NCBI GenBank assembly: GCA_041653935.1
Contig: JBAZEO010000002.1
Span: forward strand, 533,296-597,295
DNA length: 64,000 nt
Reading direction: 5' to 3'
From: JAYEHL01 sp041653935
GTDB lineage: Bacteria > Chloroflexota > Dehalococcoidia > E44-bin15
Position 1 is the first letter of the stretch; the number at the start of each line of letters is the position of its first letter. Below are positions 25,206-33,169 of the stretch, one piece after another. The notes below the pieces were generated by a model. That model searched no databases and was not told the DNA's origin. It worked only from the letters and a program-made list of their open reading frames with translations. Both the position numbers and the translations under genes were made by a program.

Positions 25206-25796
25206 TTGATTACTAGACTACGCAAGTCACCTTATATTACTGATCAGTTCAGATTTTTATTTCCAGCCATCATACTTCTCTGCGGGATTATGGTAGTGGT
25301 AGGAGTGTTTCTGCCGTGGTTCCATGTGTCAATGTCTGTGTGGATTCTTACACTGCCATACTCATCATCGGGATGGGAAATGGCAACGCACAACAGCTTG
25401 TTTATGCAAGTATTTGCCTATTTTTCAAACCTAACATTCCCTCATGCCTACTATATGCTCAGTGCTGGCACGCTGCTCATCGTCTGCACGCTATGCGCTT
25501 TTACGATTACCATGGTCAAAAAAGAATGGCTAAATGTTACGGTTAAAGTTCAGGGCATTGCAGCGGTCATGGCGGCTTTATACTCATTTGGTATTGCGGT
25601 ATGGTTTCTGGCTCTTGGCAGCGATATGAATAATTATTTTAACGATTCAGTTATAGGTGTCGATTCTTATGGCTTGGGTTATGGGTTCTATGTCTCCACT
25701 GCGTTTTCTGTTTTGGCGCTAATCGCCGGGATTATAATGACTAAGAGAGTTTTTTATCAGACAAAACATTATAATAAAGAGGGTTTGTTGAAATGA
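25206..25796 (+). CDS. Four-helix membrane protein of unknown function
   Basis: A 196-residue protein starting at TTG 25206 after GAAGGA. Hydrophobic segments lie at about 17-39, 76-98, 107-130 and 152-180. The first loop has FLPWFHVSMSVW. No family recognised. Its TGA overlaps the ATG of the FHA-ABC gene (ATGA), so it is translationally coupled to it and may be part of the same complex. Confidence 0.75.
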   Translation: MITRLRKSPYITDQFRFLFPAIILLCGIMVVVGVFLPWFHVSMSVWILTLPYSSSGWEMATHNSLFMQVFAYFSNLTFPHAYYMLSAGTLLIVCTLCAFTITMVKKEWLNVTVKVQGIAAVMAALYSFGIAVWFLALGSDMNNYFNDSVIGVDSYGLGYGFYVSTAFSVLALIAGIIMTKRVFYQTKHYNKEGLLK

Positions 25797-28246
25797 AAGC
25801 AATGGATGGACAAGATATCCTAAAAATACGTGACGGTGACAAGGAATATGACTATGTCCTTGATAAAGATAATGTCACTATCGGTCGCGGAGATGACAGC
25901 ACTCTTGTTCTAGCTCAAGAGACTGTTTCTAGACATCATGCCAAAATCGAGAGAATTAAATCAGTGATATATATCACTGATTTAGATAGCCGCAATGGAA
26001 CAAAGGTCAACGGTACCAGCATCAAGCCCAACGAACCTCATCAACTGGCGAATCGTGATACTATAACTATTGGAAAATTCACCCTGCAACTATTCTTATC
26101 CCTTCGACCGAGTAAAGGTGAGGAACCATCGATCAAGCAACCTGCAGATGAAACACAGCATATCCCTCTTCTTACTGAACGCCCTACTGTAACCATTGGC
26201 CGCGGTCCAGATAATGATATTAAACTGGACCATCCCTCTGTTTCACGAAAACATGCACGTATAATTCGGCAGGGAACTACAGAAGAATACATTATCGAGG
26301 ACCTTGGATCAACAAATGGCACATGCGTAAATGGTCAACGCATTGTTAAGCCAGCCGTATTGCATCGCGACGATATCGTCAATATAGGTCCATATAAACT
26401 TACATATAGAACAGGGAAACTCGAGTCTGTTGATGAATCGCACTACCTGGGATTGGATGCCATCAGCCTGCAGAAAATGGTGGGCAAAGGCAAAAACCTA
26501 CTTCAGGATATCTCGCTATCTATAAAACCAGGTCAATTCGTCGCTATAGTCGGTATGGCAGGTTCTGGTAAGAGCACGCTGCTGGATGTTTTAAATGGGT
26601 TCCGTCCTGCGACCTCGGGCAGGGTTCTGGTTAACGGAAACGACCTCTATGCCAACTATGATGTCTATCGGAGTCAGCTGGGTTATGTCCCTCAGCAAAA
26701 CATAGTTCATATGGGGCTCACAGCCTATGAAGTGCTCAATTACTCTGCGCGGTTGCGCTTACCCCTAGACACTACACGTGACGAAAGACATAAACGTGTG
26801 ATGAGTGTACTGGAGACTCTAGGCATCAGCAATTGCAAGGATCAACCTGTAAGTAGGTGTAGCGGAGGAGAGAAGAGACGCGTCGCGATGGGAGTTGAGC
26901 TGCTTGCGGAGCCTGGACTATTCTTCCTGGACGAAGTTACTTCGGGCCTTGATCCTGGAACTGAACACGAGATTATGCGTCTGCTTCACAAGCTTAGCCG
27001 CGAAGGGCGTACAATTCTACTCATCACACATGCTACCAAGAATGTGACTGAGTGCGATATGGTGGTTTTCCTTGCGCGGGGTGGGCATCTCGCCTATTAC
27101 GGCCCCCCTAAGGAGGCGTTGACCTATTTCAAGGTCAACGATTTTGATGAAATATACGAGAAACTGAGGGGAGGCTCCCCCGAACAGTGGGGGAAGGATT
27201 ATCGCGAATCGCCACAGTATCATACTTATGTACTGGACCCTCTCGTTGGTCAGTCTAAAACACCCCAGAAGGATTTGCCTGTTAAAGATACTTCCAAGGC
27301 AGGGGCAAGGAACAAGCGTATCTCAGCTTTGAACCAATATCTCACTCTTTCAAATCGCAATACAAAGCTTCTGTTGCATGATAAGGTCAGCCTAATGCTG
27401 ATGTTGATGATTGCACCCCTCATAGGACTCCTGGATTTTGTCATCTGGAAACCAGGAATATTTGAACCTAGTGGCGGAGATGCGACAAGAGCGATTATCA
27501 ATCTCTTCATGGCTGCCGTAGTGTGCTTCATGGTCGGAGGCCTTGCGACCATGCGGGAAATTACCAAAGAGATGGATATATACCGACGAGAACGCATGGT
27601 ATGCTTGAAGATACTACCCTACGTTCTTTCTAAAATGGGGGTTTCTCTCATAATCTCATTATACTCAGCTGGCATTTTCACTTTGTTCATGGTGCTAGCC
27701 GGACACTGGCCCTCAGGGGGCCAGCTAGTAGCTGTATATATAACACTGTTTCTATCGATTCTCTCGGGCATGGTTACAGGGTTATTGATATCTGCGGTAT
27801 CTCCAAATCAAAATGTTACCCCTCTGATACTTCTTGTGTTTCTTGTTCCTCAAGTAATATTTGGTGGGGTATTGCCCGAGAAGTATACTGGCCCCGTTGG
27901 CCAGGTTATTAGCTCAGTGACTACAACTAAATGGACCTACCAATCCTTGGTAACGATCAGCGAGATGGGAAAATGCGTGGCTGATGAGCAATGTAGAGAA
28001 GATAGGTGTTCTGGCTACAACATGTTCACTGACTGCGATTTCCCGGGTGTAGCTGATTATGATGATGACGCCGACCTAATGAGTGCCCAGATTGCAGCAG
28101 ATCAAACTATAACAAGAATAAAAGACCAATACGGTACGGCGTTCAATGTTAACATAGCATTTTGTTGGATCGTTCTCTTGATGTTCATCGTAGGTTTCTT
28201 CAGTCTCATATTAGTAGTGTTAAGACTGAAGGATAGAAGAAAATGA
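25793..28246 (+). CDS. FHA-FHA-ABC transporter with ABCG-type membrane domain
   Basis: An 817-residue half transporter. Two N-terminal FHA domains bind phosphothreonine: first with TIGRGDDSTLVL and DSRNGTKVNG (about 27-80), second with TIGRGPDNDIKL, SVSRKHARI and GSTNGTCVNG (about 135-190). The ATPase has Walker A GMAGSGKST (254-262), signature CSGGEKRRV, Walker B LFFLDE and the H-loop LLITHAT. About six membrane helices (about 535-810) form the ABC2 domain. The layout resembles mycobacterial Rv1747, an exporter controlled by Ser/Thr kinases. The kinase gene 68 bases downstream is the likely partner. Confidence 0.93.
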   Translation: MKAMDGQDILKIRDGDKEYDYVLDKDNVTIGRGDDSTLVLAQETVSRHHAKIERIKSVIYITDLDSRNGTKVNGTSIKPNEPHQLANRDTITIGKFTLQLFLSLRPSKGEEPSIKQPADETQHIPLLTERPTVTIGRGPDNDIKLDHPSVSRKHARIIRQGTTEEYIIEDLGSTNGTCVNGQRIVKPAVLHRDDIVNIGPYKLTYRTGKLESVDESHYLGLDAISLQKMVGKGKNLLQDISLSIKPGQFVAIVGMAGSGKSTLLDVLNGFRPATSGRVLVNGNDLYANYDVYRSQLGYVPQQNIVHMGLTAYEVLNYSARLRLPLDTTRDERHKRVMSVLETLGISNCKDQPVSRCSGGEKRRVAMGVELLAEPGLFFLDEVTSGLDPGTEHEIMRLLHKLSREGRTILLITHATKNVTECDMVVFLARGGHLAYYGPPKEALTYFKVNDFDEIYEKLRGGSPEQWGKDYRESPQYHTYVLDPLVGQSKTPQKDLPVKDTSKAGARNKRISALNQYLTLSNRNTKLLLHDKVSLMLMLMIAPLIGLLDFVIWKPGIFEPSGGDATRAIINLFMAAVVCFMVGGLATMREITKEMDIYRRERMVCLKILPYVLSKMGVSLIISLYSAGIFTLFMVLAGHWPSGGQLVAVYITLFLSILSGMVTGLLISAVSPNQNVTPLILLVFLVPQVIFGGVLPEKYTGPVGQVISSVTTTKWTYQSLVTISEMGKCVADEQCREDRCSGYNMFTDCDFPGVADYDDDADLMSAQIAADQTITRIKDQYGTAFNVNIAFCWIVLLMFIVGFFSLILVVLRLKDRRK

Positions 28247-28314
28247 TCTATTGGCTTTTAAATATTGCTATGGACTGTCTATTAATACCGAATCAGTAAA
28301 AATGGGGTGCTTAA

Positions 28315-29373
28315 ATGACGGATTTGAATACTGTAGTTAAAGAATTTAAGGACTTTGAGACAAAAGTTAAAAGGTTAAAGCAGGTCGAGGCAGAACTTGC
28401 TTCTCTTAATACCAGAGGCTATGAAGCGGAGGTTAAGAACCTTCAATCTAAATTGAAGAAGCCGCAATATGTGGATGAGGTTGAGAAAGAACTGACCAAG
28501 CTCAAGTATAAACTTCAGCCCGCTGCTCGGGCTGAAGTACCGTCTGGTAATAAAGGACCGGATCTTGGTGCGGAAATATCCAAGAAATACGAAGTGATGG
28601 AGATACTCGGAAGGGGCGGCTATTCCGTTGTTTACAAAGCTAAACGAAGATCAGATGAACGGATAGTCGCTATAAAAATACCACATATAGACACATTTGC
28701 TACGGTGGAGCCCGGAGTTTTTATACACGAAGCTGAACTATGGGCGCGACTGCATCATCCTAACATCGTCGAAGTCTTCGACTATGGAGATAGGCCATTT
28801 CCCTGGCTATGCATGGAATATATGGGGAAAGGCTCGTTAAAACAGAGGATAGGTCATCTAGAATTAAAAGATGCGCTGGATATCGCGATACAGTTGTGTG
28901 ATGCCCTCTACGAGTCTCACCACCTTGGGGTCATCCATAGGGATATAAAACCTGCGAACGTAATGTTTAATAGTGAAGACAAGCCGAAGTTAGCCGATTG
29001 GGGTCTGGGTAAAATGATGATCGAGGGTACAGAGGAAACAGCATATGAGGGAACGCCTGCTTACTCGAGCCCTGAACAGATGAAGCCGGATGAGTTCGGC
29101 GGGGTGGGTTGGTGGACTGACATTTATCAGGTTGGCGCGCTAATATATCAGATGGTTACCGGAGAGCTACCGTTCAAAGGACAGAATCCATATGAGCTCG
29201 CCCTCAGTATCGCCAAAAGCGAGTTTCCAAAACCGAGTGAGATCAAGCCCGAGTTGCCTAAGGAACTGGACAAGATATTAGCGCAGTGTTTGGCTAAGAA
29301 AAAAGATGATCGTTACAAAGATATTATTCTACTGAAAGCGGCACTTGAGGACTTGAAGGGCAAGATCAAATGA
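28315..29373 (+). CDS. Ser/Thr protein kinase with N-terminal coiled coil
   Basis: A 352-residue soluble kinase. Residues 1-75 are charged and helical, likely a coiled coil. The kinase domain (about 91-350) has the Gly-rich loop LGRGGYSVVY, Lys121 in VAIK, Glu139, HRDIKPANV (208-216) and a GTPAYSSPEQM P+1 loop. The metal motif reads DWG (228-230) rather than DFG, but the Asp is kept, so it should be active. No membrane segment or extracellular sensor is present, unlike PknB. It overlaps the next FHA gene by four bases. Confidence 0.93.
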   Translation: MTDLNTVVKEFKDFETKVKRLKQVEAELASLNTRGYEAEVKNLQSKLKKPQYVDEVEKELTKLKYKLQPAARAEVPSGNKGPDLGAEISKKYEVMEILGRGGYSVVYKAKRRSDERIVAIKIPHIDTFATVEPGVFIHEAELWARLHHPNIVEVFDYGDRPFPWLCMEYMGKGSLKQRIGHLELKDALDIAIQLCDALYESHHLGVIHRDIKPANVMFNSEDKPKLADWGLGKMMIEGTEETAYEGTPAYSSPEQMKPDEFGGVGWWTDIYQVGALIYQMVTGELPFKGQNPYELALSIAKSEFPKPSEIKPELPKELDKILAQCLAKKKDDRYKDIILLKAALEDLKGKIK

Positions 29374-29756
29374 GTTCTTTAGTAGCGAAAAGCGATGATG
29401 GCCACGACGTTTCGATCCCAATTACTGGACCGATCGTGATAGGCCGCTCAGATAAAGATTATACCGTACTGGTAAAATCAGGGATTGATAGCATCTCACT
29501 TGGCATCTCTGATGCCACAGTTTCTAGGTCTCATGCATGTGTATATATGGAATCCGGCAAACTTATGGTGAAAGATGTTGGTAGTAAAAACGGGACCATT
29601 GTTAATGACGTCCCTCTACCGGGATGGAAACCTGGCCAAGAGAGTCGTCCGGTTGAGATAAAAGGTGATGCTACCCTTAAATTGGGTCACAACACCCAGG
29701 TGCGATTAATTGTTGAAGACTCCACAGAGAGAACACAGAGGATAAGCTATAAGTAG
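29370..29756 (+). CDS. Stand-alone FHA-domain protein
   Basis: A 128-residue protein that is essentially one FHA domain, with IGRSDKDYTV, TVSRSHACVYM and VGSKNGTIVND containing the Arg, Ser, His and Asn that contact phosphothreonine. ATGA overlap with the kinase stop indicates translational coupling. It is probably an adaptor recognising a phosphorylated kinase or transporter. Confidence 0.92.
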   Translation: MSSLVAKSDDGHDVSIPITGPIVIGRSDKDYTVLVKSGIDSISLGISDATVSRSHACVYMESGKLMVKDVGSKNGTIVNDVPLPGWKPGQESRPVEIKGDATLKLGHNTQVRLIVEDSTERTQRISYK

Positions 29757-29771
29757 TTAAACTGGAGAGGG

Positions 29772-30251
29772 ATGGCTATGGCAAAACAATCTGATAGTAG
29801 TAATATACTGAGTGACCTCCAGCGGCAGTTAGAAGAGTGGGAAAAAGAAGGATACGATGTATCAGACCTTAAGCTGGCATTACTCAGCGTCGACTCTCGC
29901 TCCTCCGCGAAGTCCGCTAAGCCATCTCGTAAACTCTGGCTGTATATACTCATACCTGTAATCATTGTTGTTGTGATAGCAGTTGTTGTTGTAGTCGTTG
30001 TGATGTTATCCGGGTCTTCTACTAATACCTCCGGTGAATGCGCCCCGGGGTGCCAGTGGGCATGGGTAGGTGACGGGACCTGCGACCAAACCCTCGGTTG
30101 CAACGTCTATGCATGCGACTACGACGGCGGCGATTGCAGCGGCTACTGCGCCACTGGGTGCCAGTGGGCATGGGTAGGTGATGGGACCTGCGACGAAGCC
30201 CTCGGTTGTAACGTCTACGCATGCAACTACGACGGTGGCGACTGCCAGTAA
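29772..30251 (+). CDS. Membrane-anchored protein with two LNR repeats
   Basis: A 159-residue protein. The cytoplasmic part (1-58) is helical and charged. One membrane segment (about 59-80, rich in Val and Ile) follows, and then two outside modules with six cysteines each: CAPGC...TCDQTLGCNVYACDYDGGDC and its near copy. They match the Lin-12/Notch repeat, with one longer gap (five residues) between Cys3 and Cys4. GGAGAGGG precedes the ATG, 15 bases after the FHA gene. As last gene of the kinase-phosphatase unit it could be its sensor, its anchored target or a transporter accessory. Confidence 0.85.
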   Translation: MAMAKQSDSSNILSDLQRQLEEWEKEGYDVSDLKLALLSVDSRSSAKSAKPSRKLWLYILIPVIIVVVIAVVVVVVVMLSGSSTNTSGECAPGCQWAWVGDGTCDQTLGCNVYACDYDGGDCSGYCATGCQWAWVGDGTCDEALGCNVYACNYDGGDCQ

Positions 30252-30462
30252 AACACAGTAAACGGTAAGATATCGAAACATCCGAGACCGATAAGTATCA
30301 ATCGCAGATGGATAAACGGTAGAAAATGATACAAAAAGGGGAAACCCGCCTCACTCTCGCAATGTAATATAGACCGTATTTGCGACACTTTAATTGCAAG
30401 GCTGGGGCTGAAAAATCTGGGGAACTTGCCTCCCAATACAGCTTTCTTTTACACTATCCTTG

Positions 30463-31113
30463 ATGTTACGTCTGTTTAAAGAAGAGCTTGCCGGCATCGG
30501 TCAGTTCCTCAAGCGGAACCGCAGCGAGACGATCATCGTCGCCTCCGCCGTGCTTTTCCTCTGCCTGGACCGATATCACCCCCTCCAGCCGGAGTGGCTG
30601 AGCACCTTTATCTATTGCGCCGTCTGCCCCATATCAGTAATTCTTATAATCTTGAGAAAAAATCCTCTCAATTTCGGACTGAGGTTAGGCGTTCCCCGTA
30701 TATGGGTATTGCATGTAGGCGTGATCTGCCTGATAGCGGCGATAATTCTATACGCGTCCTCTTTCAGCTATTCCCTGCAAAGCTATTACCGTACAGAGAA
30801 CTTCGACTTCTTCATTTACTTTCTGACGAGCTGTGTCAGCCTGTCCGCGTCTGAGTTTATCTACCGCGGCTACCTTCTGTTCGGGCTCAAAGAGAAATTC
30901 AAAGAAGGCAGTATCTTATTGCAGATGATCCCGTTTGCGCTGATGCACCTGGGCAAGCCGGAATTGGAGACAGTGAGCACTATATTTACTGGAATACTAT
31001 TCGGTTACGTTGCGTACAGGGGTAAGTCTTACTGGCCGGCCTTCATTATCCACGTGTTTATCAATGTCTTCTTTGTAACGTTGATAAACTACAGATATCC
31101 ATTATCGGCCTAA
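30463..31113 (+). CDS. CPBP-family intramembrane metalloprotease
   Basis: A 216-residue membrane protein, ATG 30463, no clear ribosome-binding site. It has about six hydrophobic segments. The family motifs are present but changed at the first: SEFIYRG where EExxxR is usual (the first Glu is Ser), then FALMH and HVFIN. The remaining Glu, Arg and two His could still bind metal. Members process prenylated or other membrane proteins, or confer bacteriocin self-immunity. No operon partner. Confidence 0.8.
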   Translation: MLRLFKEELAGIGQFLKRNRSETIIVASAVLFLCLDRYHPLQPEWLSTFIYCAVCPISVILIILRKNPLNFGLRLGVPRIWVLHVGVICLIAAIILYASSFSYSLQSYYRTENFDFFIYFLTSCVSLSASEFIYRGYLLFGLKEKFKEGSILLQMIPFALMHLGKPELETVSTIFTGILFGYVAYRGKSYWPAFIIHVFINVFFVTLINYRYPLSA

Positions 31114-32970
31114 TCATTCCCCCATCTCCCCACACCATCGCTGTATTTTGGAGCTCCCGGTCAATACTCCCTTCCACTCACACGATGCACATTGACCCGG
31201 CAGCTCCCATTCCGGCCTCGGTCTGATTGCCAGGCCAACTTCCCGCAAAAGACGCGCCAGCAGGCAAAGCGGCAGGCCGACGACATTCAGATAACAACCA
31301 TCGACACCTGATACCGGAGCGAAGGTCGGATTTTGAACAGCGTAAGCCCCAGCCTTATCCATGGGGTCGCCGGACGCAACATAGGCCGCGATCTCCTCGT
31401 CGGTATAGTTACGCATCGCAACTTTAGTCGACACGTGATCGACAACCGAGCTCCCGTTGCGGATGACAGCGACAGCGGTGATAACATCGTGCTGGCGACC
31501 ACGAAGTTTCTTCAGCATATCAGTCGCCTCAGCCTCATCGCGCGGCTTGCCCAGTATCGCCCCGTCGAGCACAACGATGGTGTCGGCGCCTATGACAGCT
31601 TTATCGATATGCGACATAGCTATCGACTCCGCCTTTAACAGGGCCAGGCGTTCGGCAACTGCCGCGGGTGGCTCTTCCGACGATATAACTTCATCATCGG
31701 AAGAAGCTGTCGATACGAAATCCAGGCCCAGCGCCAGCAGCAGCTCGCGGCGCCGCGGCGAGGCGGACGCCAGCACGACATCGGGAGAGATATCGCTGCG
31801 GACGAGCGTTGCTATGCACTCGACATGATACGTATTGGAAAACATATCCACCGGCTGCACCTCGGCCAAGCGGTAGCCGCCGTCGCATAGGACACGCAGG
31901 TCGCGCGCCAGGCTCTCCGGATCGCAGGAAACGTAGATAACCCTGCACGGCGCGAGCTTCAAAAGGGCTTCGAGCCCGCTGCGCTGGCAGCCCGCGCGCG
32001 GCGGGTCCAGGATAGCAGCATCGACGGCGATATCGAGCGCAGGAAGTACAACCTCCGTCTTGCCCGTGATCAGTTCGACATTATCCAGACCTGCAATATT
32101 AACCCTGGCATCATCGATTGCGGCGGGGGCCTCCTCAATAGCGATTACTTTACCAGCCCTCGAAGCAAGCACGGTAGCGAAGGTCCCCACGCCAGCGAAG
32201 GCATCGACGATAACCTCGTTACCCTTGAGATCGAGCCTGTCCTCAATGACATCAATCATGCGCTCGGCCTGCGCCGTATTCACCTGGAAGAAGGACGGCG
32301 ACGAGATGCGGAAGCGCCGCCCCTTGAGCTCCTCCTCGTACCATTTCTGCCCGGAGGGGATATCGAGCTCGGGCATTTTGGGCTGGACGAGGAAGCTCTC
32401 CGTGTTTACGCCGTAGCGCACCGATATCTGCGTGCGCTTCTGGCAGCGTCCCTGCATGTCGGCCAGCGTCTGGTTGATCCAGGGGTTCATGATATGACAT
32501 TGCTCGATGGCGATGAAATTGTGTCTCTCGCGGTGCACGAAGCCGAGGTGGCCCTCACGATCGACTGTGAAGCGGGCGTGGTTGCGATAATTCCAGGGCT
32601 CGACCGAGGGCAGGGTGGCGCGCAGGGGCGGGGCAGCGAAGCCGCCATGCTCCCGCAGCTGGCGGCGCACCGCGTCGCGCTTCAGCTCGAGCTGATACGC
32701 ATAGTCGATATGCTGCCATTGGCATCCGGTGCACGCGCCGAAGTAGGGACAGCGCGGCTCAACGCGGTGCGGCGATTTCACCAGCATCTCAACGACCCGG
32801 CCATAGAGCATGCCGCGTCGCCCGCGCCTCACATCTACGACAGCCTCTTCTCCGGGGATCATACCGGAGACGAAAATCGCCTCTTCACCCTTGCGGGCGA
32901 TAGAGTCGCCGTGCGGCGCAACATCGGCAAACCGCAGTGTTAGCCGCTCTTTTTCAGCTATGTTCTTCAT
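31114..32970 (-). CDS. RlmD-like 23S rRNA m5U methyltransferase fused to Maf
   Basis: One 618-residue frame joining two enzymes. Residues 1 to about 400 are an RlmD/TrmA-type uracil-C5 methyltransferase. It has a TRAM-like start, an iron-sulfur cluster site CPYFGACTGC plus the Cys of IEQCHI, motif VIVDAFAGVGTFA, DPPRAGC and the nucleophile in YVSCDPESLARD. Residues about 405-590 are a Maf nucleotide pyrophosphatase (LASASPRRRELL, GADTIVVLDGAILGKP, GDPMDKAGAYAVQ). A short Cys-containing tail follows. No stop or frameshift separates the halves. ATG 32970 is taken as start; GTG 32976 is in frame. Confidence 0.9.
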   Translation of the reverse strand: MKNIAEKERLTLRFADVAPHGDSIARKGEEAIFVSGMIPGEEAVVDVRRGRRGMLYGRVVEMLVKSPHRVEPRCPYFGACTGCQWQHIDYAYQLELKRDAVRRQLREHGGFAAPPLRATLPSVEPWNYRNHARFTVDREGHLGFVHRERHNFIAIEQCHIMNPWINQTLADMQGRCQKRTQISVRYGVNTESFLVQPKMPELDIPSGQKWYEEELKGRRFRISSPSFFQVNTAQAERMIDVIEDRLDLKGNEVIVDAFAGVGTFATVLASRAGKVIAIEEAPAAIDDARVNIAGLDNVELITGKTEVVLPALDIAVDAAILDPPRAGCQRSGLEALLKLAPCRVIYVSCDPESLARDLRVLCDGGYRLAEVQPVDMFSNTYHVECIATLVRSDISPDVVLASASPRRRELLLALGLDFVSTASSDDEVISSEEPPAAVAERLALLKAESIAMSHIDKAVIGADTIVVLDGAILGKPRDEAEATDMLKKLRGRQHDVITAVAVIRNGSSVVDHVSTKVAMRNYTDEEIAAYVASGDPMDKAGAYAVQNPTFAPVSGVDGCYLNVVGLPLCLLARLLREVGLAIRPRPEWELPGQCASCEWKGVLTGSSKIQRWCGEMGE

Positions 32971-33030
32971 CAGCACAAGGTATTATGTCAGTTATGCAAT
33001 AGTACAGTCAACTTTGACCGCACAAAGAGG

Positions 33031-33119
33031 TGCAGGAGAAACATCTCCTGCCGGGGGTTTGGGGGTGTCCCCCAACTCTCAAAGTCCCCCAAAGTATGGG
33101 GGGCTAACAGGGGGTTTGG
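33031..33119 (+). repeat. 89-base intergenic repeat, copy 1
   Basis: It shares an 89-base layout with 52524-52612. The hairpins are GCAGGAGA/TCTCCTGC (loop AACA here, TTTC in the other copy), TTGGGGGTGTCCCCCAA, and a CCCCC...GGGGG stem, then a CAGGGGG end. Stems are conserved and loops vary, which suggests selection for structure or a small mobile palindromic unit. Confidence 0.8.
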
Positions 33120-33169
33120 TTAAACCAGCTCCGACTGTGACAATTTGCTGAATAATGCCCAGGGAAATG

